Shown: piece by piece, positions 11,085-20,164 of the stretch
Layout: each line of letters begins with the position of its first letter
Numbering within the stretch: position 1 is the first letter of the stretch
DNA from: Aporrectodea caliginosa
Lineage: Eukaryota > Annelida > Clitellata > Crassiclitellata > Lumbricidae
Assembly (NCBI GenBank): GCA_020284085.1
Contig: JACEVL010000206.1
Span: 626,001 to 690,000 of the forward strand
Length of the DNA stretch: 64,000 nt
Direction: 5' to 3'
Notes under the pieces: generated by a model
Told to the model about the DNA's origin: nothing
Database searches by the model: none
Seen by the model: the letters and a program-made list of their open reading frames with translations, nothing else
Position numbers and translations under genes: made by a program

Positions 11085-11446
11085 ATCATTGACATGACCA
11101 TTTGGCTTTTTCCTTTTCTCATTAGCAAAAAGGCTCAATTGTTGAACAAAAAATGCTCTTTTGCTGTCTATTTTTTTATATTGAGTTTGTGCCCTCTAAG
11201 GCTTACTATTCAATTTTTTTAAACAATATTGAAATGTTTCCAAAAACTCTCTTTCCCCTTAGAGGGTCAAACAACTAGCACCAACCTACCCTATCGCTCA
11301 AATTGATATCGGAGACGCTCATCTTTTACAAATAGAGTAGGTAGGCAACGTTATAAAGGTGTTTAATCGCAGCATTCTATTTGCCAATGCTTAGCAACGT
11401 CTACGGCTACCACGGTCGTTTATGTCGACAACGCCTCACCTGATGA
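11085..11446. other. No recognisable feature
   Basis: AT-rich unique-looking sequence left of the gypsy LTR. A weak TATAAAGGTGTTTAA box is present near 11355. Nothing else can be supported. Confidence 0.5.
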
Positions 11447-11451
11447 CAGAG

Positions 11452-12086
11452 TGTCACGGCCTACCCTCTCACACGTGGCAGGATAGCACTGTGATCTTCA
11501 ACCCACGACACACGGAAGAGTTTTTCTATACTTTATTACCTACAGCTAAGCGACGTTAAGTGACTACGTTTAATACAGTCTAACTTCGGTATTACATAAG
11601 AGAAAAGAATAATGTTTCTGCAGCGTCTGATGCTCAACGTGTCTCTCGGCAATCGGCCAGGTGAAGTTAGCCTCGACTCCGTCGTAACAAGATGTTCTGT
11701 AGAGAGAGCCCCGTACCCTCCCGACCCAGCGTTTAAATACCGTTAGTCGTCCCTTTGGGTCGGGCGTGACGAATTCGCGTTGGCGTCCCTTCAAAGGCTT
11801 ATCGATCCTTTGAAGGTGGGGCGAAAGTGATTCCCTGTGGCGGCGATGGTCGTCAGTCCGTCGACATATGTCCGCCAGATGGCGCCTGCCTCGTTAACGG
11901 AGGTCGGCGGTCGCCGCTTAATCAGGGCGAAGGGGTGCACGACGAATTGACCTCTTTCATCCGTATAGCGGTCGCTGCGTCGTTACCCCGAGTTTGACCG
12001 TTAGTTCGGGTCACAGAGTGCACTTGTGAATTCCATTGCTGCCCCGTTGAAGGTCGTCGCGTAGGCTGATGGAGCTGACCGCGACA
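11452..12086 (-). repeat. Gypsy LTR copy (3' LTR), minus orientation
   Basis: A 635-bp reverse-complement copy of the LTR at 20889-21523, with TG...CA ends and no difference that I noticed. The five bases outside it, 11447-11451, are CAGAG; the complementary CTCTG lies outside the other LTR (20884-20888). In a normal provirus these would be the same-strand target duplications, which requires the intervening DNA to be inverted. The polyadenylation signal AATAAA lies in the R/U5-like part. A short 74-codon frame inside the LTR is not considered a gene. Confidence 0.93.
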
Positions 12087-12130
12087 TTCCCTCCCATCCT
12101 AAGACGATGGCGCATGTCAGAGATCCTCGC
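12087..12130 (-). mobile_element. Gypsy 3' internal stub with polypurine tract
   Basis: On the minus strand this reads as the end of the retrotransposon interior, finishing GGATGGGAGGGAA directly before the LTR: a good polypurine tract. Thirty-seven bases (12094-12130) are repeated exactly at 27338-27374, where the main body of the element breaks off. Confidence 0.88.
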
Positions 12131-12854
12131 GTCTACCAATGGGGGGGTTTGGAGACCGATCTCCATCCAACTTCAAAAGTGGGGGGGTTTGAGCGATTTT
12201 GGCCGAAAGTGGGGGGGTTTCATTTTTTCATGATATATCTTTTCTCCTGTATGATTGTGATAATATTAACCCACATTAAACCATTATCGTGGGATCGAAA
12301 TTCTCTTGTTTCCATAACAGTAGCAAACGGCTTGTACAACAGAACCCTTACTGCACAGCCTGCACTGCCATGGGGTGGGGTTGGGTTGGAGACCCCGTTA
12401 CATCAAGGCACGGACCCCGGTATACCAGGCGTCCGTGTATCAATGCAGCTGTACCCTTACGAGTCTACAGCCAACGGGTCAACGGCTTACGCGATATACC
12501 GGCCAAACATTTGGGGAGGGTTGAGGACCCTGAGGTTGCTGCGCTAATGACGGCGGCCCAGACTGGCAGCGTTCTCCGCTGCAAACCTGCAATCTGCATC
12601 ATGTGTATCATCACTTCGGCCGTTATCTGGCTCAGCCATCGAAATGGCCCATCTCTAGCCCTCTCTGACCTGTCCAGTCAGTGTGTGGCGGACATTTCAA
12701 ATGAAAATATATGCATAGGAGTAATAATTATAGCCTACGTTGGACTCACGAATATATGAACGCGTTGCGAGTTGATTCATTTAGCCTACTTTATTTCTTC
12801 TGACTTCTAAGTGAGTATTTTTTATGAAATGATACACAATGATAAACAGGGACG

Positions 12855-13095
12855 AGGTGGTGTAGCGGTGTGTTCTCTGCCTTGTAACCGGAAGGTCGCA
12901 GGTTGAATCTACCTCAAGCAAGTTGAAGCAATTGTGTAGCGACCCTGGACAAGTTGCTCACCCTTAATTGTCTGTGAGGAAGCAGGAAGGCAACGGGAAA
13001 CCACCTTAATCGTATTATCCCCGGGCGGCATAAAAAACAATGGATCTGCCTTCTGGTAGAGAACTCCGCATCATCATCATCAAATGAAAAGTCCT
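12855..13095 (+). repeat. SINE inside TE-X copy 1
   Basis: The tRNA-like head has GGTGGTGTAGCGGTGTG and a B-box-like GGTCGCAGGTTGAATC, then a body ending in a CATCATCATC tail. It is related to, but distinct from, the main SINE family. In copy 2 the head and the sequence upstream are deleted while the 3' part remains. Confidence 0.75.
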
Positions 13096-13809
13096 ATTCT
13101 TATAGCAGTATAGCCACATTGCAAATAGCTAATAACAGATCTATAGATTGTGCGCAAATCATGGCCAGTGTCCTTACCAGGCACCATCGTCTGTGTAGCT
13201 AGATGGTGCATTAAAGACTTTAAACACTTAAAGTCATTCTAACTAACTAACTAACTAACTATAGCCAGATTGACTCCAAACTTCAGCTTGGTATAGAAAA
13301 ACCCCTAAGATGTCCTTAAATACACTTATTTAGAAAATATATCTCTAAATTTGTTATTTCGCCAGCCAGAGGCCAAACGAAAAAAATAATGTTTTAACTG
13401 TCATTTCTTAAATTCTTAAACAGCTTTAGTCCGATTGACTTCAAACTTGACCTAGATAAGGTCATAAGGAGTGAAAGGTTCCAAATAACATGGTAACAAC
13501 AGACGTAAAATTCATCCCAATGATCTATTTTATATCTTTTTGGCCAAGCCCCATGTTGTGTCAGGGTTAGAAGGATCATTTCTTGCTGACTTTCTTCACA
13601 AAGAAAAAGTCCAGGAAAAGGATATATGTTTGTTGGTATTCATGCATTATCACTGGCCGTTAACACTTTCACATTAATTTTTCTTTTACCGTCTTTAAAT
13701 AGCTTTAGGCAAGAGTAGGGCCTAGAGTAGGGATGCATTGCTTTTGTGAAGGATACATAATATATAATATAATTATATATCATATATATAATATATATAT
13801 CATATATAA

Positions 13810-14748
13810 TCTTATACTATAATTCTTAAAGTTTGTCCTTCCGTATGTATGTATGTTTGCAATGCATCGCTGTCCGGCTAAAGGCTCCGAAACGGAACGG
13901 TTTAGCGAGTTGAAAAAATTTACAAAGCATTATTACGCAAAGTCTAGGTCAACGCGACTATTTTCAGTTCGCAATTTTATTTAAACGCCGATATATGGCC
14001 ATTTTAAATTTAACTTTTCAGCGAGCTTATTTCAATACCGCCCATAGTAAGGCCATTTGTTCACGTCACGCATGCTTAATAAGCAATCTTACGTCACACG
14101 GAGCATCTAGCAACCAATCAGAAGTCGCCACAGGCGAATTTCTAGGTCAGCGCAACCATTTACAGATTTGGTGACCTAATTACACTAAGCTCACATTTTT
14201 TGCAACCACGACCATTGCCGATTTTCTAGGTCAAAGCAACTCGAAACATACTTTAGCTATTCGAATTTCTATCTCATCCCAATTACTTTCAGCTCATAAT
14301 TTGCTTTCAATTCCGATTTATGGACATTATAAGCATGCCCATTTGTCCACGTCACTAAAATTAATATGCAATCTTAAATTACGTCACGCGGCTAAATATG
14401 CAATCTTACGTCACGCTGGCCAACGGCAAATAATACGCCTATTATAATTTAGAAATAACCCGTGTAGTACGGGGAACAAAATAATACGCCTATTTCAGGT
14501 AGAGATAAACCGTAAAGAACGGGGAACAAAATAATAATATTGCCTATAATTATAAGGTAGAGATAACCCGTGCAGTACACGGGCAAAGCAACTATGTTCA
14601 CCTCTAAATATCGTTTCCATTCAGATATATGGACATTTTTAAATATTTGAAGCCCATCAGCAAATATAGTAAGTAAGTAGCCTTTATTTGCAGCCGTTAA
14701 AAATTACGCCTGGGAAAACCCGGGCGAACGCCGGGTAAAAATTGCTAG
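13810..14748 (+). mobile_element. Non-autonomous Helitron nested in TE-X copy 1
   Basis: The 5' end reads TCTTATACTATAATTC, then a TATGTATGTTTG stretch and GGCTCCGAAACGG, the layout typical of animal Helitrons. The 3' end has a GC-rich hairpin (ACCCGGGCGAACGCCGGGT) followed by a short spacer and CTAG. It lies between A and T of an AT microsatellite with no target duplication, as expected. No Rep/helicase gene is present. Intermediate hairpin-like blocks (CCCGTGTAGTACGGG, CCCGTGCAGTACACGGG) may be relics of earlier 3' ends. Confidence 0.85.
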
Positions 14749-15080
14749 TATATATATATATTATATATATATATATATATCATATATATATCATATATAT
14801 AATATATAATTATATAGGCCTATATAAAAAATATATATACACTGAAAGCACTGAAATTAAATTAGTGTCTACATAGTAATATTTTAAATAATTTTTAGTA
14901 AAAATTTTAATTTACTAAATTAGTTTTAATAGCTGAAAAAGGTCCCGGAACGCCGTTCCGGACCGTTCCGGCCGAAAAAAGCACTGCACCGAAATGTGTG
15001 TTTCAGATGCAAATTTTTGGGCCCAGTGGGGGGGTTGGTTCTCCATTGTAAATCTGGGGGTCACGTCATTCACTGCAAAA

Positions 15081-15410
15081 ATGTCAACAAGGCTGATGAA
15101 GAATTTTCTAGAGTTGAAGCTGCTTAAAGAAGCTTCGCCCAAAATGAGGAAAAAGATTATGAAGAATTGCAAACAGACTCTCTTGTGTTGTCTTTGCGAA
15201 TGTGCGCTCAACGTCTTAAAAGGAAATGTTCCTCTGAAGGAAGCTCAGAAGACTAGACTGAGTCGATTCAAACAGAAGCTCAGAAAATTAACTTCTAAGA
15301 AAACTCGTCAGAAGATTAAGAGGCGAATCGTACAATCTGGTGGTTTCTTAGGTGCGCTGCTAACACCCGTGCTTTCCTTCCTCGGTACGCTGCTAAGCAA
15401 TAAAATATAG
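15081..15410 (+). CDS. Small basic Polinton protein with hydrophobic C-terminus
   Basis: 109 residues. The start at 15081 is chosen because upstream codons lie in the TE-X target duplication and TE-X itself. It is Lys/Arg-rich with several Cys (CLCECALNVL near residue 38), and near the end has a hydrophobic segment starting QSGGFLGALL. Similar short basic proteins with a GGFL-type hydrophobic tail occur in virus-like elements, but I cannot name a function; a membrane-active or virion core role is conceivable. TE-X landed exactly across this start codon, duplicating it. The stop is one base before the next ATG. Its promoter may have been displaced by TE-X. Confidence 0.75.
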   Translation: MSTRLMKNFLELKLLKEASPKMRKKIMKNCKQTLLCCLCECALNVLKGNVPLKEAQKTRLSRFKQKLRKLTSKKTRQKIKRRIVQSGGFLGALLTPVLSFLGTLLSNKI

Positions 15411-15411
15411 T

Positions 15412-16065
15412 ATGGAGCATACGAAAAAGATGGTTTTAGTAGAACCACGACAAATTGAGAAATGGAAGGAAACTATGTTAGATAAAACCCTATCGAAATT
15501 AGACGGAGAAATGTATGAGATACTTCATCGGAACATTGCAGACGATGATAAAGCAAAATTGTACTCGAACAGTTTAAGTCGCTATTTGAATATGGATAAA
15601 CCTAACGTTATAACCAAGTTCGAATCTGGGGATGCCGCCGCCGCCGCCGCCCAGGGCGCTAAACCACCAGCACTCGACTATTCGAGACTTATAGAACAGG
15701 AAGTGTTGGAATCAGTTCCAAAGAAATGGAAAAGTCAGGCTTCTAGGTTGTTAACTCACATGAATGTCAATCCCGATATTCGTTGGAACTCAAAGGGAGA
15801 ACTCGTTTTGAAGAATGCCACTATTCCAAAGACGCATGCAGTGGACTTGGTCAACGATCTGCTCAGAAAAAGAACGACGTCTTCGCTTCCAACCGGTTGG
15901 AGACAGCTCGCCGACGCTTTGAAAGACTCAAATATCCCTCACGAACTAATCGGTAACCAAGATCGTTGGGCATATATTAATGCTTCCACAGAAGAAACTC
16001 CACCAGTTACTCCGAGTCGTAAACGAGAAAGGCTAGAAAGTCTACCAAAGTGGGTACACTACTGA
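15412..16065 (+). CDS. Conserved Polinton protein of unknown function
   Basis: 217 residues, without recognised catalytic motifs. The N-terminal half is helical and charged (EMYEILHRN, then a SRYLNMDKPNVI stretch), followed by an alanine run from GCCGCC repeats near residue 77. The C-terminal half has SVPKKWKSQASRLL, NPDIRWNSKGELVLKNATIP and VDLVNDLLR, which I associate with proteins encoded next to integrase in Polinton-like elements of invertebrates. The start is one base after the previous stop, and the TGA overlaps the integrase ATG (TGATG). It may be a virion or DNA-binding protein; the role is unassigned. Confidence 0.78.
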   Translation: MEHTKKMVLVEPRQIEKWKETMLDKTLSKLDGEMYEILHRNIADDDKAKLYSNSLSRYLNMDKPNVITKFESGDAAAAAAQGAKPPALDYSRLIEQEVLESVPKKWKSQASRLLTHMNVNPDIRWNSKGELVLKNATIPKTHAVDLVNDLLRKRTTSSLPTGWRQLADALKDSNIPHELIGNQDRWAYINASTEETPPVTPSRKRERLESLPKWVHY

Positions 16066-17099
16066 TGGAATCGTATTTCGATCCTAAGCAAGCTGGCAGT
16101 TTCGGTGGAGTTGCGACGTTTCAAAGACACGTTAATGGAGATTTTAAAAATAAGGATATTAAAACTTGGTTGCGCGAGCAAGACGCTTACACATTGCATA
16201 AACCTGTAAGATTAAATTTTAGACGACGAAGAACTTTTACCGTTGGTATAGACGACTTGTGGCAAGCTGATCTTGTAGATCTTTCTACATTGTCAAAACA
16301 TAATGATGGCAATAAATATATATTAACCTGTATAGATGTTTTTTCCAAGTACGCATGGGCGATTCCGTTGAAAACGAAGAGTGGTCCTGAGTTGACGGAT
16401 GCCTTTAAGTCGTTTCTTGTAGATAGACACCCTGCTCATTTACAGACAGATAAAGGAACAGAGTTTCTCAATAGAAATTTTCAATCCATGCTGCGCGATA
16501 ATGCAATTCGCTTTTACACGAGTGAAAATGACGATGTAAAGGCTTCGGTAGTTGAAAGATTTAATCGAACGCTTAAAACGAAGATGTGGAAATATTTTAC
16601 TCACACGAATACGTATCGATATGTAACCGTTTTACAAGACTTGCTACTTTCATATAACAACACATATCACCGCAGCATAGGCATGGCGCCCAGTCGTGTG
16701 AGTTTGGAAAATGAAGCACTTATAAGAAAGCGCTTGTACGGTGAAAAGAAACGACCGACAAAGTGGAGATATAGCGTGGGTGATAAGGTACGAATTTGTA
16801 AAGCTAGAATTGCATTCAAGAAGGGATACTTACCGAGCTGGTCGGAAGAAATTTTCGTAATCATTGCTCGAATACCAACCGATCCCATAACATACGAACT
16901 GCGTGATCTTAACGGTGAGACGTTAAAGGGTAAATTCTACGAACCCGAGCTGCAACAGATTTTGAAAAAAGACGACGTATACAAAATAGAACGAATTTTA
17001 AAGAGTCGCAAGCGCGCCGGCAAAACCGAATATTTCGTAAAGTGGAAGGGTTACGACAACAATTTCAACTCGTGGACATCTGATATATTCGATCTGTAG
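16065..17099 (+). CDS. Retrovirus-like integrase with C-terminal chromodomain
   Basis: 344 residues from the ATG at 16065, which overlaps the preceding stop; an upstream in-frame GTG is not needed. The rve core has its catalytic triad in QADLVD (about residue 67), LQTDKGTEF (about 128) and VVERFNR (about 163), with 34 residues between the second Asp and the Glu. A YNNTYHRSIGMAPS stretch closes the core. The last 40 residues form a chromodomain (YKIERIL, then YFVKWKGY, then N-SW). In Polintons this enzyme inserts the linear element and leaves 6-bp duplications, matching the GACATC repeats here. The chromodomain may steer insertion to histone-marked chromatin. All key residues are present. Confidence 0.94.
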   Translation: MESYFDPKQAGSFGGVATFQRHVNGDFKNKDIKTWLREQDAYTLHKPVRLNFRRRRTFTVGIDDLWQADLVDLSTLSKHNDGNKYILTCIDVFSKYAWAIPLKTKSGPELTDAFKSFLVDRHPAHLQTDKGTEFLNRNFQSMLRDNAIRFYTSENDDVKASVVERFNRTLKTKMWKYFTHTNTYRYVTVLQDLLLSYNNTYHRSIGMAPSRVSLENEALIRKRLYGEKKRPTKWRYSVGDKVRICKARIAFKKGYLPSWSEEIFVIIARIPTDPITYELRDLNGETLKGKFYEPELQQILKKDDVYKIERILKSRKRAGKTEYFVKWKGYDNNFNSWTSDIFDL

Positions 17100-17164
17100 T
17101 CGTTCGCGAGTTCAGTTTCGTAAAGTATATCGCGTATATAGGGTCGTTTCTCTCAAGCTATAGA
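17100..17164 (+). promoter_or_regulatory. Only sizeable gap in the gene block; possible internal promoter
   Basis: Sixty-five bases separate integrase from the penton gene, while all other junctions are at most 5 bp. It contains a TATA-like GCGTATATAGGG at about 17131-17142, about 25 bp ahead of the penton ATG. It may start transcription of the capsid block. This is inferred from spacing and sequence only. Confidence 0.4.
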
Positions 17165-17977
17165 ATGGCGCATTTTTACCTTACGTTGCCTAGTAACAGC
17201 TCTATGCTTTACTATCCCAATAACACTCTTACACATTATACGACGAGATTAGCGAATGCAATATCGTTGACTGGCGAATGGGAGGTTGGTTTGGTGGAAA
17301 TTCAATATCAACATAGCTGGTCTAATTTAGAAAAAATGGAAGGTAGATTTACTTATTTACAAATGGGCAAAAGTGTCGATGATAAACCGCGAAGTTCTAT
17401 GACTAGGACACTGCGTCTATCGCCTGGATATTACGAAACCCCATCTGATTTAGTAGATTCGATAAATGTCCTTATAAAAGAAGCAGCCTGTGGAGGCAAA
17501 TATGAATCGTATCCAAGGTTCACGTATAATCCTATAACGAAGCGTCTCAATGCAGATTTATCAGCAATGTCACGTGTAAATTTCTCTCCAACATTATGCT
17601 CTATGTTGGGTATCGGTAGTCGTCAGAACCCAATTGAAAACGAAGATGATAGCAATTGGGATTGGAAAGGTACAAACGCATGCGACATCAATCGTGGTTT
17701 TTCTTCCATGTACGTCTATTGCAATGTCTTAGAGCACGTTTCAATCGGTGATACAAAAGCTCCGTTACTTCGCATCGTTCGCGTAACTGAAAAAGGTGGT
17801 CAGACTGTGAATACGATATACGAAAAACCTCTATATGTCCCACTACAGCTGAAAACATTTGACTCCTTAGAAATTGATATAAGAAGCGACACTGGCAATC
17901 CAATTCCATTTGAATACGGGAAGGTGATTGTGACACTACATTTCAGACGCTGCAAAATACCATATCATCTACAATGA
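17165..17977 (+). CDS. Polinton minor capsid (penton) protein
   Basis: 270 residues. The opening MAHFYLTLPSNSSMLYYPNN, then THYTTRL, LTGEWEVGLVEI and LSPGYYETPSDLV, is the pattern of the single jelly-roll penton proteins of animal Polintons; the fold itself is not visible here and is taken from that family. It would sit at the fivefold vertices of an icosahedral shell built by the major capsid protein. The frame is complete, and the stop overlaps the next start (ATGA). Its place between integrase and the major capsid gene fits the element. Confidence 0.9.
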   Translation: MAHFYLTLPSNSSMLYYPNNTLTHYTTRLANAISLTGEWEVGLVEIQYQHSWSNLEKMEGRFTYLQMGKSVDDKPRSSMTRTLRLSPGYYETPSDLVDSINVLIKEAACGGKYESYPRFTYNPITKRLNADLSAMSRVNFSPTLCSMLGIGSRQNPIENEDDSNWDWKGTNACDINRGFSSMYVYCNVLEHVSIGDTKAPLLRIVRVTEKGGQTVNTIYEKPLYVPLQLKTFDSLEIDIRSDTGNPIPFEYGKVIVTLHFRRCKIPYHLQ

Positions 17978-18378
17978 AAAAACAATTTTGTTGCGATGCG
18001 AGTAGACTCGACTATGAAGATTATTATTTGAATCAGAGCGGTAACGGAATGTCCGTGTTCCAAGGTGCTCGTATGCAACGCGGACATGGTTTGGGGAGTT
18101 TTCTGAGTGGTCTTTTCAGAAACGCTTGGCCACTCATTCAAACAGGTGCTAAGGCTTTTGGAAAACAATTTCTGAGAACTGGTTTGCAGATTGCCAATGA
18201 TGTCGTAGAGGGACAAGAACTTAAAGAGTCGAGCAAAAGACGTATTCCTGAAGGTATAAAAGCATTCACATCGTCTAGCGATTTCACTAACCAGAGCGGC
18301 AGTGGTAGGAAGAGACGAAAAAGATCTCTTAAGAGAATTACTAAAAGAGTAAAGCACGACATATTCGGTGAGATCTAA
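17974..18378 (+). CDS. Small Polinton protein, glycine-rich middle and basic tail
   Basis: 134 residues. The middle has GLGSFLSGLFRNAWPLIQTG followed by AKAFGKQFLRTGLQIANDVV, an amphipathic segment conserved in small proteins encoded beside Polinton capsid genes. The tail is very basic (GRKRRKRSLKRITKRVKHD). It could bind packaged DNA or membranes, like adenovirus core or lytic proteins; that is inference. It overlaps the penton gene by 4 bp and ends 5 bp before the major capsid start, so co-expression is likely. Confidence 0.8.
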   Translation: MKKQFCCDASRLDYEDYYLNQSGNGMSVFQGARMQRGHGLGSFLSGLFRNAWPLIQTGAKAFGKQFLRTGLQIANDVVEGQELKESSKRRIPEGIKAFTSSSDFTNQSGSGRKRRKRSLKRITKRVKHDIFGEI

Positions 18379-18383
18379 CAACC

Positions 18384-19706
18384 ATGGCGTTCGTCCATCC
18401 ACAGTCTTGCGAGTGCACAAAGAGTGAATTGGATCTCTTTGTTGTACCACCAACTCAGACCAGTATAGAGAGCGGCACATTTGTAGAATATAACCCAATA
18501 GCTACTATTTCTCAAGGAAATCCTATAGAATTTAGTATAACTGGAGCTGGACAAGACTATATAGACTTGTCAAATTCGCAGTTGTATGTTAGAGCTCAGA
18601 TAGTAAAAGCAAACAACGATGCTGTTGATGCCGGTGACAACGTTGGTCCAGTTAACCTGCTCTTACACAGTCTGTTTTCCGAAGTCGACATTACCTTAAA
18701 CGACACGCTTGTCACGGACTCGAACAATACGTATGCATATCGCAGCTACTTGGAAACTGTTCTAAGCTATGGAGATGCGGCTAAAAGTTCGCAATTGACA
18801 ACGGCTTTGTACTACAAAGATGTTGCCACTCATTTTGAAGAAGCCAATCCACACGATGCTAACGGTGTAAATACCGGATTCAGGAAACGCAGCGCATTGG
18901 CCAATGAAGGAAACATTGTTGAAATGTTGGGATGTATACATAGTGATCTATTCTTCCAAGATCGCTTTCTTCCTAATGACGTCAATATAAAGATACGTCT
19001 CGTCCGAAATAAAGATGCATTTTGCTTGATGTCTTCTGTCCAAGGAGCTGCATTTAAAGTTCGAATTTTGGAATGCAAGTTGTACATTAGAAAAGTTAAA
19101 CTGAGTCCGTCAGTGTTTCTTGCGCACGCGAAAGCACTCGAAGCCGGCAACGTGAAATTCCCCATTCGCCGAGGCGTTTGTAAAACATTTACCATACCCA
19201 GAGGCAATCTCGATGCCACTCAAGAATGTCTCTTCTCTGGCCAATTACCCACTCGACTCGTTATAGGATGTGTTGACAATGACGCGTTTAACGGGAGCTA
19301 TACAAAGAATCCATTCAACTTTAAACATATGAATCTGTCACAGTTAAAAGTGTACTTGGATGGTCAACAGCAATCAGTGAAGCCCTTGGAATTAAATTTC
19401 GCTAATAATCAATTTATAAACGCCTATGCTTCGTTGTTCATGGGAACTGGAAAGTGGATGCGAGACGAAGGCAACCAAATAACAAGAGAGGACTTTCCAG
19501 GAGGATATGCTCTTTACGCATTCGATCTAACAGCCGACCTAGCCGAAGGTGGCCATTTCAACCTGCTCAAGCAAGGAAATATTCGATTGGATCTGAAATT
19601 TGCGCAAGCTCTGGCGAATACGATTAATGTCATCGCATTCGCAGAGTTTGAGAATATCTTGGAAATCGACCGCTCGAGAAACGTGCTTTTCGATTACAAG
19701 AATTGA
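18384..19706 (+). CDS. Polinton major capsid protein (double jelly-roll family)
   Basis: 440 residues and apparently complete. Key stretches are SELDLFVVPPTQTSIESG, LYVRAQIVKAN, VNLLLHSLFSEVDITLND, YRSYLETVLSYG, and near the end FDLTADLAEGGHFNLLKQGN followed by IRLDLKFAQAL. They match the family commonly annotated as F54H12.2-like proteins in invertebrates, which structural comparison has assigned to double jelly-roll capsid proteins. An intact frame means this copy, or its source, was under selection recently. It starts 5 bp after the preceding stop and is followed within 2 bp by the protease. Confidence 0.93.
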   Translation: MAFVHPQSCECTKSELDLFVVPPTQTSIESGTFVEYNPIATISQGNPIEFSITGAGQDYIDLSNSQLYVRAQIVKANNDAVDAGDNVGPVNLLLHSLFSEVDITLNDTLVTDSNNTYAYRSYLETVLSYGDAAKSSQLTTALYYKDVATHFEEANPHDANGVNTGFRKRSALANEGNIVEMLGCIHSDLFFQDRFLPNDVNIKIRLVRNKDAFCLMSSVQGAAFKVRILECKLYIRKVKLSPSVFLAHAKALEAGNVKFPIRRGVCKTFTIPRGNLDATQECLFSGQLPTRLVIGCVDNDAFNGSYTKNPFNFKHMNLSQLKVYLDGQQQSVKPLELNFANNQFINAYASLFMGTGKWMRDEGNQITREDFPGGYALYAFDLTADLAEGGHFNLLKQGNIRLDLKFAQALANTINVIAFAEFENILEIDRSRNVLFDYKN

Positions 19707-19708
19707 AA

Positions 19709-20164
19709 ATGAATGGCAGCAGAATAGAGAAGATACTTCAGAAAGATGCAAAGTGTAGAGCAATGTTCTTGGGCGTGTTTGCGAGCGATAGATTACCTAA
19801 AACATTTGACAAAAGCAAACCGGCTCTAATCGTTTGTAATACCGACCCACACGACAAACCTGGACAACATTGGATCGTATTGTACATTGAAGATTCTACA
19901 TACGGCGAATACTTTGATTCGTTTGGAGAACCGCCCGAAGCACCCTTCAGAACGTTTTTACACCGTCATTGTGCGCGTTGGATTTATACCGATAGAAATT
20001 TGCAAAGCGTAGTCAGTCGATTTTGTGGACACTATTGTATATTCTATTGCATTCATAGAGCTAGAAACAAATCTGTTAATGCTATTACAAATATGTTAAC
20101 TTTTGACACTGGTCTTAACGACTATCTGGTTCATAATTTTGTGTGTAACAGTTTAATGTACTGA
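19709..20164 (+). CDS. Adenain-like cysteine protease (capsid maturation)
   Basis: 151 residues from the ATG at 19709, 2 bp after the capsid stop; an in-frame TTG upstream is not needed. The catalytic set of C5/Ulp-type proteases is visible: His in PGQHWIVLYIE (about residue 54), Asp in YFDSFG (about 70), Gln in LQSVVSRFCG (about 99) and Cys in FCGHYC (about 106). It is short for the family but complete. It would process virion proteins during assembly. The last codons (NSLMY and stop) already belong to the terminal inverted repeat. Confidence 0.9.
   Translation: MNGSRIEKILQKDAKCRAMFLGVFASDRLPKTFDKSKPALIVCNTDPHDKPGQHWIVLYIEDSTYGEYFDSFGEPPEAPFRTFLHRHCARWIYTDRNLQSVVSRFCGHYCIFYCIHRARNKSVNAITNMLTFDTGLNDYLVHNFVCNSLMY

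Larger units (their letters stand above)
12129..15046 (+). mobile_element. TE-X, copy 1: unclassified composite element
   Basis: A 2.9-kb unit present again in reverse complement at 27371-30053. One end has three GTGGGGGGGTTT-type blocks, the other a single CAGTGGGGGGGTTGG block. Inside are a SINE, an AT microsatellite and a nested Helitron. This copy has about 250 bp (around 12.76-13.01 kb) that copy 2 lacks. Frames of up to 156 codons exist, but they resemble no known protein, match between copies simply because the DNA does, and are not called. The copies look about 99% identical over the parts compared. The unit is joined to gypsy sequence on its left and Polinton sequence on its right. 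The element class is unknown. Confidence 0.8.

Noticed and set aside
11570..11794. 74-codon frame in both gypsy LTRs
   Set aside because: Lies wholly in the LTR; no similarity recognised. Identity follows from LTR identity.
12107..12759. 146- and 156-codon frames inside TE-X copy 1, conserved in copy 2
   Set aside because: Conservation merely reflects near-identical DNA. The frames overlap each other, include the G7 repeat blocks, and match no protein family.
13394..13579. 61-codon frame present identically in both TE-X copies
   Set aside because: Too short, no recognised motif, and again identical because the DNA is.
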